Of a stretch of 64,000 nt of DNA, positions 27,677 through 36,466 are shown piece by piece. Both the position numbers and the translations under genes were made by a program. The notes below the pieces were generated by a model. The model did not search any database and was not told the origin of the DNA. It saw only the letters and a list, made by a program, of their open reading frames with translations. The number at the start of each line of letters is the position of its first letter. Position 1 is the stretch's first letter. This DNA comes from JALYXV01 sp963791545 (GTDB lineage: Bacteria > Actinomycetota > Acidimicrobiia > Acidimicrobiales > Palsa-688), in contig CAWBSR010000015.1 in assembly GCA_963791545.1 (NCBI GenBank), forward strand, positions 62,001 to 126,000, written 5' to 3'.

Positions 27677-30000
27677 GGTGCCAGGGCGATGTCCTGGGGC
27701 CGCACCGGCACCCGGCTGAGCGGCTTGCCGGTCGCGGCCCGCAGCGCCGCCACGATGGCGGGCGTAGAGGAGATGGTGGGCGGTTCGCCCACCCCTTTGG
27801 CGCCAAACGGCGCGCCCGGCTCGGGCACTTCGATGAGCGTCGCCGTGACCTCGGGCATGTCCAGGGCGGTAGGGATGAGGTAATCGGTGAACGACGGGTT
27901 GAGGATGCGGCCATTGCCCAGCGTGAGCTCCTCCATGATCGCCAGGCCCAGCCCCTGGGCGATGCCGCCCTCGATCTGGCCGGTGACCTGGAGGGGATTG
28001 AGGGCTTTGCCGACGTCCTGGCCGGTTGCCACCTGCACCACCCGGATAAGCCCCAGTTCGGGGTCCACGTCGACCACCGCTCGGTGGGCGGCACACACCA
28101 GCGACACGTGGGCATCACCCTGGCCGTCGGCGTCGAGCGGGTGGGTGAGCCGGTGGTGGTACTCCGCCTCCTCCTCGAACACCACGCCGGGGGCCGCGTC
28201 GGCGACAGCGAGGTCGAGGGGCCACGAGCGGTCGGCGGCCACGATCCGGCCGTCGGCGATCGTGAGGCCGGAAGGGTCGACGCCGTGACGGTCGGCCACG
28301 TAGGTGAGCAGGGACCGGCGAACCGCCTGGCACGCCGCGTCGACGGCCCCGCCCGACATCCACGTCTGGCGGCTGGCGGAGCTGCTGCCCGCCGAGGCGA
28401 TGCTGGTGTCGGCCGGGCCCAGCAGCACGTTGTCGACCCCGAGCACCGACCGGGCGATCTGCTGGGCCAGGGTCACGAATCCCTGCCCGACCTCGGCGGC
28501 GGCCGAGGTGACCGTCGCCAGCCCATCGACCAAGCGGCACCGGGCGGTCGAGCCGTCCATATAGCCCTCGGCGTACATCAGGTTCTTGAACCCCACCGCG
28601 AAGCCGACGCCCCGGCGCACGTGTTCCGCGTCGGCGGTACGGCCCGCCCCGCCCGGGCGGGTCATGGGATCGGCACCCCCCGGTCCCGACGGTCCCGTCC
28701 CCAGCGCCGGGGGGAGCGGCAGGGCGGCGGCGGCCCGGATGCACTCGGCGACCGGCAGTGCGCCGTCGATCACCTGGCCCGTCAGGAGCCGGTCGCCGGG
28801 GGCGAGGGCGTTGCGCAGGCGGATCTCGACGGGGTCCATCCCGCACGCCGCGGCCAGCTTGTCCATCTGGGCCTCGTGGGCGAAACAGACCTGGACGGCC
28901 CCGAAGCCCCGCATGGCCCCGCACGGCGGGTTGTTGGTGCGCACCCCGACGCCTTCGACCAGGGCGTTGGGAACGTTGTAGGGGCCGGCGCTGAAGCACG
29001 AGGCGTTGGCCACCACGTGGAAGCTGGAGGAACGGTAGGCCCCGCCGTCGAGCAGGATCCGGGCCTCGAAGGAGACGATGGCGCCGTCGGGCTCGGCGCT
29101 GTGGCGCATCCAGATCCGGGCCGGGTGTCGGTGCACATGGCCGAGGAACGATTCCTCGCGGCTGTAGACGACCTTCACCGGACGGGCGGTGCGCTGGGCC
29201 AGCAGGCAGGCGTGGATCTGGAGGCTGACATCCTCGCGGGCCCCGAAGGCGCCGCCCACGCCGCCGAGCGAGAGCCGGACCTTGCCGGGCGGCAGGCTCA
29301 GGCACTCGGCCACCTGGAGCTGGTCGTTGTGCAGCCACTGGGTGGAGACGATGAGGTCCATGCCGCCGTCCTCGGCGGGGATGGCGAGGCCCGCCTCGGG
29401 GCCCATGAACGCCTGGTCCTGCATCCCCACCTCGTAATCGCCCTCCACCACGATGGGTCCCCGGCCAAGGGCGTCCTGGTCGCCGCGACGGATCGTCAGT
29501 TGGCGGAAGACGTTTCCGTCGGGATGGATCGGGGGAGCGCTGGCGGCCGCGGCTGGGTCGAGCAACGGGTCGAGGAGCTCGTATTCGACGACGATGGCCT
29601 GGCACGCCTGGCGGGCCGTTTCCGGGTGCTCGGCGGCGACCGCCGCGATCGGTTCGCCGACGTAGCGGACCACATCGGTGGCGAAGACCGGCTGGTCCCG
29701 CCATTCGAGGCCGTAGTTGACCGAGCCCGGGAGGTCCTGAGCGGTGACGATGCCGTGGACGCCGGGGATGAGCAGGGCGGTGGTGATGTCGATGGACAGG
29801 ATCCGCGCCGCCGGGTACCGCGAGCGCAGCGTCGCGCCCCAGAGCATGCCGTCGGCCCAGAGGTCGCCGGAGAAGGCGAACTCCCCCCGCACCTTGGGGC
29901 CACCGTCGGGGCGCGAGGCGTTCTCCCCGACCCCGCCCCGGCTCCCGGTGCCGGTGCCGGTGCCGGTCCCGGTGCCGGTCCCGGTGGCGATGTGGGTCAT
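27673..30000 (-). CDS. Xanthine dehydrogenase-type molybdenum hydroxylase, large (Mo-cofactor) subunit
   Basis: 775 residues. It has VRGEFAFSGDLWADGMLWG and VVRYVGEPIAAVAA in the a/b hammerhead, then the Mo-cofactor domains: GGVGGAFGAREDVS, AMRGFGAVQVCFAHE, AEVGQGFVTLA, and C-terminal GAKGVGEPPTIS with the catalytic Glu. With the FeS and FAD subunits just upstream it forms an xdhCAB/pucCDE-type enzyme oxidising purines or related N-heterocycles. ATG 30000 overlaps the FeS subunit stop (ATGA). The N-terminus is an odd TG dipeptide repeat. Confidence 0.92.
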   Translation of the reverse strand: MTHIATGTGTGTGTGTGTGSRGGVGENASRPDGGPKVRGEFAFSGDLWADGMLWGATLRSRYPAARILSIDITTALLIPGVHGIVTAQDLPGSVNYGLEWRDQPVFATDVVRYVGEPIAAVAAEHPETARQACQAIVVEYELLDPLLDPAAAASAPPIHPDGNVFRQLTIRRGDQDALGRGPIVVEGDYEVGMQDQAFMGPEAGLAIPAEDGGMDLIVSTQWLHNDQLQVAECLSLPPGKVRLSLGGVGGAFGAREDVSLQIHACLLAQRTARPVKVVYSREESFLGHVHRHPARIWMRHSAEPDGAIVSFEARILLDGGAYRSSSFHVVANASCFSAGPYNVPNALVEGVGVRTNNPPCGAMRGFGAVQVCFAHEAQMDKLAAACGMDPVEIRLRNALAPGDRLLTGQVIDGALPVAECIRAAAALPLPPALGTGPSGPGGADPMTRPGGAGRTADAEHVRRGVGFAVGFKNLMYAEGYMDGSTARCRLVDGLATVTSAAAEVGQGFVTLAQQIARSVLGVDNVLLGPADTSIASAGSSSASRQTWMSGGAVDAACQAVRRSLLTYVADRHGVDPSGLTIADGRIVAADRSWPLDLAVADAAPGVVFEEEAEYHHRLTHPLDADGQGDAHVSLVCAAHRAVVDVDPELGLIRVVQVATGQDVGKALNPLQVTGQIEGGIAQGLGLAIMEELTLGNGRILNPSFTDYLIPTALDMPEVTATLIEVPEPGAPFGAKGVGEPPTISSTPAIVAALRAATGKPLSRVPVRPQDIALAP
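29945..29986 (-). repeat. Seven hexanucleotide repeats at the start of the Mo-subunit gene
   Basis: Seven ccggtg/ccggtc units in tandem on the plus strand, encoding a Thr-Gly run near the N-terminus of the molybdenum subunit. Length changes would stay in frame. Confidence 0.9.
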
Positions 30001-30464
30001 ACGCCGGCCGCCCGCTGGGCCGCGGCCAGGATGCGGCCGTAGCCGGTGCAGCGGCACAGGTTGCCGGATATGGCCTCCCGCACCTCGAGATCGCTCGGGT
30101 GCCGCGTCCGGGCGAGGAGGTCGGTCAGGGCCACGACCAGGCCCGGGGTGCAAAAGCCGCACTGGACCGCGCCCTCGGAAAGGAACGCCTCCTGTACCGC
30201 GTTGAAGCCTCCCCGCTCGGGCTGCAGGCCCTCGACGGTGGTGATCTCGCGGCCCACCGCGGCGGCCGCCAGGACCAGGCAGGCGCACTCGAGGGCGCCG
30301 TCGATGATGACCGAGCAGGAGCCGCACTCGCCCTGCTCGCAGCCCGATTTGGCACCCGGGAGCCCGAGGCGCTCCCGCAGCACGTAGAGCAGGCTCTCGC
30401 CCAGCCAGGCGTCGAGGACCTGGTGGGCGGCGCCGTTGACGGTGAGGGAGTACGGCGCTGTCAT
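29997..30464 (-). CDS. Molybdenum hydroxylase [2Fe-2S] small subunit
   Basis: 155 residues. The plant-type [2Fe-2S] cluster motif is GCEQGECGSCSVIIDG with the fourth Cys in ALECACLV; the second, helical-domain cluster is CGFCTPG and CRCTGYGRI. It passes electrons from the molybdenum site to the FAD subunit. The ATG overlaps the FAD subunit stop, and the stop overlaps the large subunit ATG, so all three subunits are coupled. Confidence 0.94.
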   Translation of the reverse strand: MTAPYSLTVNGAAHQVLDAWLGESLLYVLRERLGLPGAKSGCEQGECGSCSVIIDGALECACLVLAAAAVGREITTVEGLQPERGGFNAVQEAFLSEGAVQCGFCTPGLVVALTDLLARTRHPSDLEVREAISGNLCRCTGYGRILAAAQRAAGV

Positions 30465-31381
30465 GCCGCCGCCCCTTCCGAGCCGCCGGATCCCCGGTGC
30501 GGGGACAGGGCCTGGGCCGCGGCCCGCTGGGCCAGGACGGCGACCGCGTGACGGCGGTAGGCGGCGGTGCTGCGGTGGTCGTCGATGGGGCGGGCCGCCT
30601 CCGCCACCAGGCGCCCGAACTCGACCAGGTCCGGCGCCGGGCGGGTCGCCCTGCCCGCCGGCTGCTCGGCGGCGGGGCGGTCCCAGTCGACGGACTCGGC
30701 CAGCCACGCCTCGGCGGCCCTGGCTCGGATCGGGCCCGGGCCGACCGAGCCCAGGGCACAGCGGACGGTGCGGCTGCCGTGGTCGAACGCCAAGGCGAGC
30801 GACGCCACCGCGATGACCATGGCGTTGCGCACCCCGACCTTGCGGAACTCCTGATGACCCTCCAGGACCGGGAGCCGCACCGCCACGATCATCTCGCCCG
30901 GGCGGAGGTCGTTGCGCTTGGGCCCGGTGATGAACTCCGCCACGGGGACGTCACGGATCCCGTCGGGCCCCGCCACTTCGACGATGGCGTCGAGCGCCGA
31001 CAGAACCGGCAGGGTGTCGCCGGCGGGGGAAGCGGTGCCCAAGTTGCCGCCGATGGTGCCTGCGTTGCGGATCTGGGGCGAGCCGACCGTCCGGGCTGCC
31101 TGGGCGAGCGCGGGAAGGAGCCGGGTCAGCTCCGGGCCCAGCAGGTCGGTGTAGGTGACGGCCGCGCCCAGGCGGATACCGGAGGGACATCCGGGGCCGG
31201 CGGCGACGGCACGCCAAGTCCGCAGTTCCGGGATGCCGCGCAGTGAGAGCACCGACTCGGGCCTTCTCTGCCCGGAGTTGACCTCGACCATGAAGTCGGT
31301 GCCCCCCGCCAGGATCTGGACCTTGGGGTCGGTCAGGGTGGCCAGCGCCTCGTCGATCGAGGTTGGAAACACGACGGTCAT
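30461..31381 (-). CDS. Molybdenum hydroxylase FAD-binding (medium) subunit
   Basis: 306 residues of CO dehydrogenase/xanthine dehydrogenase FAD subunit. The FAD motif is ILAGGTDFMVEVNSG; the second flavin motif NAGTIGGNLGTASPAGD follows, then a C-terminal CutM-like domain (FRKVGVRNAMVIAVASLAL). First gene of the four-gene operon FAD-FeS-Mo-oxygenase. It is divergent from the amidohydrolase at 31447 across a 65-bp gap that must hold both promoters. Confidence 0.93.
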   Translation of the reverse strand: MTVVFPTSIDEALATLTDPKVQILAGGTDFMVEVNSGQRRPESVLSLRGIPELRTWRAVAAGPGCPSGIRLGAAVTYTDLLGPELTRLLPALAQAARTVGSPQIRNAGTIGGNLGTASPAGDTLPVLSALDAIVEVAGPDGIRDVPVAEFITGPKRNDLRPGEMIVAVRLPVLEGHQEFRKVGVRNAMVIAVASLALAFDHGSRTVRCALGSVGPGPIRARAAEAWLAESVDWDRPAAEQPAGRATRPAPDLVEFGRLVAEAARPIDDHRSTAAYRRHAVAVLAQRAAAQALSPHRGSGGSEGAAA

Positions 31382-31417
31382 CCCAACAAAGCGTAGAGGC
31401 AGATTCAGGGGCCCGGT

Positions 31418-31435
31418 GCCCGGCGTGCGCCGGGC
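31418..31435. promoter_or_regulatory. Perfect 7-bp inverted repeat between divergent purine genes
   Basis: gcccggc-gtgc-gccgggc lies 12 bases before the ATG of the amidohydrolase gene and 37 bases from the FAD-subunit ATG. It could be an operator or a 5'-UTR hairpin. In such GC-rich DNA it could also be chance. Confidence 0.3.
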
Positions 31436-31446
31436 TACCGTCGGCT

Positions 31447-32802
31447 ATGGCTCGCACGCTGCTGCGCGGGGGGATCGTCTTGCCCATGACCGGTCGCGGA
31501 GTGTTCCTCGACCCCGGCTCGGTCCTGATCGACGGCACCGACATCGTGGCGGTGGGGCCGATGGCGGAGATCGACGCCGATCCCCGCGCGGCCGGCGACG
31601 GCCCCGGCCCCATCGAAGTCGTCGACCTCGCCAACCACGCCATCCTTCCGGGCCTCCACAACTGTCACCTCCACTCCGGGCTCCTGCGGGGCACCGCCGA
31701 GTCGCTGTCGTTATGGGACTGGCTCAAGGCCTACGTCGACCCCGCCCACCGTGCCCTCACCCCCGAGATCGCGGCCGTCGCCTCCCGCCACTGCTACGCC
31801 GAGGGGCTGCTGGCGGGAACCACCTCGCTCATGGACATGTGGCGTTACATGGAGGGCTCGGCCGCCGCCGCCGCCGCCCTCGGCATCCGGGCCACCCTGG
31901 TGCCCTACGTCGCCGACGCCCCCGGCTACGACTACTTCGAGACCCTGGACACCAACCGCCGCCTCCTGGAGTCCCATCCCCACGCCAGCACCGACGGCCG
32001 GGTCCGGGCGTGGGTGGGCCTGGAGCACCTGTTGTACTGCACCCCGGCCGCCTTCGGCGCCGCCGCCGCGTTGGCGGGCGAGTTCGACACCGGGATCCAC
32101 ACCCACTCATCGGAGACCATCTGGGAGGTCCAGGAGTCACTCCGGCTGTTCCAGGCCCGGCCCATCGAGGAGATGTTCCGCCGGGGCATTCTCGGGCCCC
32201 GCACCGTCATCGCCCACTGCGTGTGGCTGGACGACCGGGAGATCCGACTGCTGGCCGAGACCGGCACCGCCGTCGCCCATTGTCCGTGCTCCAACATGAA
32301 GCTTTCGTCGGGTCCCGCCCGCATCGGCGCCCTGCGGGCGGCCGGGGTGACCATCGGCCTCGGCAGCGACGGCGAGAAGGAGAACAACAACCTGGACCTC
32401 ATCGAGGAGATGAAGTTCGCCTCGCTGCTCCAGAAGGTCTCGACGCTCGACCCGACCACCGGCGACCCGTGGGACGTGCTGGCCATGGCCACCATCGACG
32501 GCGCCCGGGCGCTGGGGCTCGACGGCCGCACCGGCACCCTCCAGCCGGGCAAGCGAGCCGACATCATCACCGTGGCCCTCGGCGGCCTCCACACCACCCC
32601 GGTACTGCACGGGCGGGACTTAAACGTGGCCGCCCACCTGGTGTTCTCGGCCTCGGGCCGCGACGTCCGCGACGTCTGGGTCGACGGCCGCCGCCTGCTG
32701 GCGGCCGCCCGGCCCCTCACCTTCGACGTGGAAACGGTGCGGGCCGAGGCCCAGGGCGCCGCCGAGGAGCTCTTCGCCCGCCGGGCCGCCCTGTCGGACT
32801 GA
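31447..32802 (+). CDS. Amidohydrolase of the TrzA/ATZ/guanine-deaminase class
   Basis: 451 residues. An N-terminal beta-sandwich (LLRGGIVLPM) precedes the TIM barrel with metal motif HNCHLHSG (His-x-His), THSSETIWE, the third His in VIAHCVWLDD, the CPCSNMKLSSG segment, and the catalytic Asp in LGSDGEKENN. It deaminates or dechlorinates N-heterocycles; the exact ring is not predictable. A C-terminal sandwich strand (DVWVDGRRLLA) completes the fold. Divergent from the xanthine-dehydrogenase operon and convergent with the second amidohydrolase. Confidence 0.88.
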   Translation: MARTLLRGGIVLPMTGRGVFLDPGSVLIDGTDIVAVGPMAEIDADPRAAGDGPGPIEVVDLANHAILPGLHNCHLHSGLLRGTAESLSLWDWLKAYVDPAHRALTPEIAAVASRHCYAEGLLAGTTSLMDMWRYMEGSAAAAAALGIRATLVPYVADAPGYDYFETLDTNRRLLESHPHASTDGRVRAWVGLEHLLYCTPAAFGAAAALAGEFDTGIHTHSSETIWEVQESLRLFQARPIEEMFRRGILGPRTVIAHCVWLDDREIRLLAETGTAVAHCPCSNMKLSSGPARIGALRAAGVTIGLGSDGEKENNNLDLIEEMKFASLLQKVSTLDPTTGDPWDVLAMATIDGARALGLDGRTGTLQPGKRADIITVALGGLHTTPVLHGRDLNVAAHLVFSASGRDVRDVWVDGRRLLAAARPLTFDVETVRAEAQGAAEELFARRAALSD

Positions 32803-32891
32803 GGGGTGGGAAAAAGGCCCGATGCCCTAAGAGTGTCGGCCGGGCCTCCGACCACCGTGAGGTCATAGTCGAACGGATACTCGAGGGCCGT

Positions 32892-34277
32892 TTACCCGAC
32901 CCCTTGCAGCCGGGCCGAAGCCACTCGGTGGCGGCGCAGGACGTCCTCGATCCCGGCCGCGACCAGGGCACCATTTAGGACCACGGGCGTCCCCGCGATC
33001 ACGGTGTGGCGGGCTGTGACCGGCCCGCAGCGCAGCCACGCCTCGACGGGATCGGTCAGGGCGCCGGCGAACGCCACCCCCTCGAGGGGCCAGCACACCA
33101 CGTCGGCGGCCGCGCCCACCGCGAGCTGGCCCAGCTCGCCGGCCCGGCCCAGGCAGGCGGCCGAGCCCCGGGTGGCGATTTCCAGTGAGTCCCGTGCGGT
33201 CATCCCGGTCGGCCCCCTGCGCAGCCGCCCGAGCAGCAGGGCGCCCCGGGCCTCCAGCCACAGCGAGGCGCTGTCGGTCGACGCCGACCCGTCGCAGCCC
33301 AGGCCGACCGGCGAGCCGGCCGCCCGAAGGTCCGACACCGGCGCGATCCCGCCGCCGCCGATCAGGCAGTTGGAGGACGGGCAGTGGGCGACACCCACAC
33401 CGGCCGCCCCGAGCCGGGCGATTTCGGCGGGGTTGGGGTAAATGCAGTGGGCCACCCACGAACGCGGCGACATCCAGCCCACCCGCTCGAAGTGGTCGAT
33501 GGTGCGCATCCCGAACTTCTCGGCCGCGTACCGATCCTCGTCGGGGTCTTCGGCCAGGTGGGTGTGGAGGCGGACGTCGAGGCGCTCCGCCAGGGCCGCC
33601 GTCTCCTCCATCAGCCTGGCGGTGACCGAGAACGGCGAGCACGGGGCCAGGGCGATGCGCACCATGGCCCCCCAGGAACGGTCGTGGTAGGCGGCCACCA
33701 GTCGTTCGCTGTCGGCCAGGATCTCGTCGTCGGGCTGGACCACTGAGTCGGGGGGCAGCCCGCCATCCTTCTCCGAGAGGCTCATCGACCCCCGGGTCGG
33801 GTGGAAACGAAATCCCAGCTCCCGGGCCGCGGCGATCTCGGCGTCGATCAGGCGGCCCCCACCCCGGGGGTGGACATAGAGGTGGTCGGTGGTGGCGGTG
33901 CAGCCGCCGAGCGCCAGTTCCGCCAGGCCGACCCACGTCGACAGGTAGATGGACTCCTCGTCCAGGCCCGCCCACAGGGGGTAGAGGGTGCTCAACCAGC
34001 CGAAGAGGGAGCCGTTGACTGCAGGCCGGTAGCTGCGGGTCAGGTTTTGGTAGATGTGGTGGTGGGTGTTGATCAGCCCCGGCGTCACCAGGCACCCGGC
34101 GGCCGGGATCACGGTGGTGGCGGCGGGCGGGGGGTCGCCGGCACCGCCGATGGCGGTGATGAGGCCGTCGCGGGCCGCCACCCACCCTCCCGCGATCTCC
34201 CGGCGTTCGTCGTCGACGGTCGCGACCAGTTCCGCTCCGGTAACCAGCAGATCGGCCAGGTCGGCAGTCTCGGGCAT
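32892..34277 (-). CDS. 8-oxoguanine deaminase-like amidohydrolase
   Basis: 461 residues. The metal motif is NTHHHIYQNLTRSY, followed by the segment GSMSLSEKDGGLPPDSVVQ that I associate with 8-oxoguanine deaminases, then THLAEDPDED, AHCIYPN, HCPSSNCLIGGG and the catalytic Asp in LGCDGSASTDS. Expected reaction: 8-oxoguanine to urate plus ammonia. Urate or xanthine would feed ring opening. ATG 34277. Not in an operon: the 3' end faces the other amidohydrolase and a 193-bp gap lies upstream. Confidence 0.87.
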   Translation of the reverse strand: MPETADLADLLVTGAELVATVDDERREIAGGWVAARDGLITAIGGAGDPPPAATTVIPAAGCLVTPGLINTHHHIYQNLTRSYRPAVNGSLFGWLSTLYPLWAGLDEESIYLSTWVGLAELALGGCTATTDHLYVHPRGGGRLIDAEIAAARELGFRFHPTRGSMSLSEKDGGLPPDSVVQPDDEILADSERLVAAYHDRSWGAMVRIALAPCSPFSVTARLMEETAALAERLDVRLHTHLAEDPDEDRYAAEKFGMRTIDHFERVGWMSPRSWVAHCIYPNPAEIARLGAAGVGVAHCPSSNCLIGGGGIAPVSDLRAAGSPVGLGCDGSASTDSASLWLEARGALLLGRLRRGPTGMTARDSLEIATRGSAACLGRAGELGQLAVGAAADVVCWPLEGVAFAGALTDPVEAWLRCGPVTARHTVIAGTPVVLNGALVAAGIEDVLRRHRVASARLQGVG

Positions 34278-34470
34278 GGCGCGACGGTAGGTCGGAAGGA
34301 AGGTGAAAGGAACTCGACAAAGAGTCGCAAACCGGCAGTGACCTCACCGGCGGCATTGGCCCGATACGATCTCGCGCCTGTCGCGGACATCGATTCGGCA
34401 ACAACCCAGGGGGGTGCCGTCGAGGGATCCGGCAGCCGCCAGGCCAAGGCAAGAGGAAGGGGTCACGACC
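34278..34470. other. Divergent control region between the 8-oxoguanine deaminase and the ABC importer
   Basis: 193 bp without a coding frame I can support. It must carry promoters in both directions. I looked for a TPP- or purine-type riboswitch because of the NMT1/THI5-like importer and found no conserved core. A gatacgat stretch near 34362 is a possible -10 region, but no matching -35 is clear. Confidence 0.4.
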
Positions 34471-35580
34471 ATGAAGGGGCATGACAACAGGGTGGATATG
34501 GAGGGGCTGGATCGCCGCAGCTTTCTCCGGGGGGGAGCCAAGCTGCTCGGCGGAGCGGCCCTGCTCGGCGTGGCCGGGCCGGGGCTGCTGGAGGCGTGCA
34601 GCAAGTCCAAGTCGACGCCCAGCAGCGCGACCAACCTGGGGACGCTGAACTTCAACCTCCCTTGGGTACCCGACGTCGAGTCAGGTGGCGAGTTTCTCGC
34701 CAAGGACAAGGGCACTTACGCGGCCCAGGGTTTCACCGGGGTCAACCTGATCCCGGCCGGTCCCACCGCCACGCCCCAGGAGACGGTCGTGCTGACCGGC
34801 CGGGCCCTGGTCGCGGTGACCTCGCTCGACTCCACCGCTGCCGCCATCCAGAAGGGGTCGCCCCTGATCGTGATCGGCTCGCAGTACCAGAAGAACCCGT
34901 TCTGCATCATGTCGGCCGCCACCTCGCCGCTGAACACCCCCCAGGACATGATCGGCAAGAAGATCGGGGTGCAGTCCGTCAACGACGCGGTTTGGGCCGC
35001 CTTCCTCAAGGCCAACAACATCCAGGCGTCCCAGGTCAACAAGGTCGTCGTCCAGTTCGACCCCACCCCGTTGTCCCAGGGCCAGGTCGACGGTTGGTTC
35101 TCGTTCATCACCAACGAGCCGATCGCGCTGGGACTGAAGGGATTCCAGACCCACACCTTCCTGCTGGCCGACTACAACTACCCCGAGATCGGCAACGTGT
35201 TCATTGTCACCAAGGACTCCCTGGCGAACAAACGGGCGGCCGTCAAGGCGTGCATGACCGCCGAGATCATCACCTGGCGGGACTGCATCATGAATCCCAA
35301 CGACGCCGCCATGGCGACGGTGAAGGACTTCCCGACCGCCCAGACCCTGCCGGCCGCCCAACAGCAGTCGGTGGCCCAGAACAAGCTGATCGCGGCCGGC
35401 GATGCTCTGACCAACGGTCTCTTCTACGTCACCCCGGCCAGCCAGTCCATCAACGTCAGCACCCTGGCGCTGGGCGGCACCACCGTCACCACCAGCCAGT
35501 TGTTCGACATGACGCTGCTTGACGAGATCTATGCCGCCCATTCCGACCTGAAGTCGGTGCCGCCTCAGGGGACGATCTGA
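34471..35580 (+). CDS. ABC importer substrate-binding lipoprotein, NMT1/THI5-like
   Basis: 369 residues. A twin-arginine motif (DRRSFLRGG, residues 13-21) leads to a hydrophobic helix and a lipobox-like LLEACSKS, indicating Tat export and lipid anchoring. The rest is a periplasmic binding protein of the SsuA/ThiY class (NLPWVPDVESGGEFLAKDKG, QETVVLTGRALVAV, IGVQSVNDAVWAAFLKAN). Family ligands include formylaminopyrimidine, sulfonates and nitrogen heterocycles; within this island a nucleobase or pyrimidine precursor is the best guess. ATG 34471 follows AGAGGAAGGGG. Confidence 0.88.
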   Translation: MKGHDNRVDMEGLDRRSFLRGGAKLLGGAALLGVAGPGLLEACSKSKSTPSSATNLGTLNFNLPWVPDVESGGEFLAKDKGTYAAQGFTGVNLIPAGPTATPQETVVLTGRALVAVTSLDSTAAAIQKGSPLIVIGSQYQKNPFCIMSAATSPLNTPQDMIGKKIGVQSVNDAVWAAFLKANNIQASQVNKVVVQFDPTPLSQGQVDGWFSFITNEPIALGLKGFQTHTFLLADYNYPEIGNVFIVTKDSLANKRAAVKACMTAEIITWRDCIMNPNDAAMATVKDFPTAQTLPAAQQQSVAQNKLIAAGDALTNGLFYVTPASQSINVSTLALGGTTVTTSQLFDMTLLDEIYAAHSDLKSVPPQGTI

Positions 35581-35596
35581 CGGGCCCGGTGCGCTC

Positions 35597-36466
35597 ATGA
35601 CGGGCCCGGCCAGCAGCACCGGCTCCACTGCGGCGGCGCCGCCCGGCGCGCCGGTCGGCGCTCCGAATGGCGCCCCGAGTGGCGATGGCATCCGCATCGA
35701 GCACCTGTCGAAGGTCTTCCGGCTGGGCCGCTCAAGTGTGACCGCCATCGACGACGTCAACCTGGTGACCCCCCAGGGCGGGTTCCTCGCCCTGCTGGGG
35801 CCATCGGGCTGCGGCAAGTCGACCGTGCTGCGGGTGCTGGCCGACCTCGAGCAGCCCACTTCAGGGACCGCCGCCATTCACGGCGAGCCACCTTCGGTGG
35901 CGCGCCGCAACCACCACCTCGGCGTCGCCTTTCAGGACGCCGCCCTGCTGCCCTGGCGTTCCGTGCGGGCCAACATCCGCCTCCCCGTCGAGGTCAGCGG
36001 GCTGCCCATCGGCGATGGGGCCATCAACGACCTCATCCGCCTGGTCGGGTTGGAGGGCTTCGAGAAGGCCCGGCCCAACCAACTCTCCGGAGGGATGCGC
36101 CAGCGGGTAGCGATCGCCCGGGCGCTGGTCACCGAACCCCACATCCTGTTGCTGGATGAGCCGTTCGGCGCCCTCGACGAGATGACCCGCCAGCGCCTCA
36201 ACCTCGAGTTGCTGCGCATCTGGTCGGAGCGGATCACGACGACCCTGCTGGTGACCCACTCCATCGCCGAGGCGGTGTTCCTGGCCGACGTGGTGGCGGT
36301 GATGAGTCCCCGCCCGGGCCGGGTGGCGGCGCTGGTCCCCATCGACCTGCCCCGGCCCCGGACCCCGGAGATGATCCGCACCCCCGAGTTCCACGCCCTG
36401 GAGGACAAGCTCTCGGAACTGCTGTTCAGCAAGGGCGGCATCGCCCCGAGTGGCGACGACGTGTGA
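35597..36466 (+). CDS. ABC importer ATPase (SsuB/TauB-like)
   Basis: 289 residues. After a Pro/Ala/Gly-rich start the ATPase has Walker A GPSGCGKST, Q-loop AFQDAALLPW, signature LSGGMRQRVAIARAL, Walker B ILLLDEPFGALDE and switch His in LLVTHSIAEA. It powers the importer formed by the lipoprotein upstream and the two permeases downstream. It starts 16 bases after the lipoprotein stop and ends overlapping the first permease (GTGTGA). Confidence 0.93.
   Translation: MTGPASSTGSTAAAPPGAPVGAPNGAPSGDGIRIEHLSKVFRLGRSSVTAIDDVNLVTPQGGFLALLGPSGCGKSTVLRVLADLEQPTSGTAAIHGEPPSVARRNHHLGVAFQDAALLPWRSVRANIRLPVEVSGLPIGDGAINDLIRLVGLEGFEKARPNQLSGGMRQRVAIARALVTEPHILLLDEPFGALDEMTRQRLNLELLRIWSERITTTLLVTHSIAEAVFLADVVAVMSPRPGRVAALVPIDLPRPRTPEMIRTPEFHALEDKLSELLFSKGGIAPSGDDV

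Noticed and set aside
27673..30759. A 1028-codon version of the Mo subunit
   Set aside because: The extra N-terminus covers the FeS and FAD subunit genes in another frame; ATG 30000 overlaps the FeS stop.
34278..34470. TPP or purine riboswitch before the THI5-like importer
   Set aside because: GGGGTGCC-like bases occur near 34414, but the CTGAGA part and the helices of a TPP switch are absent; no purine-switch core either.
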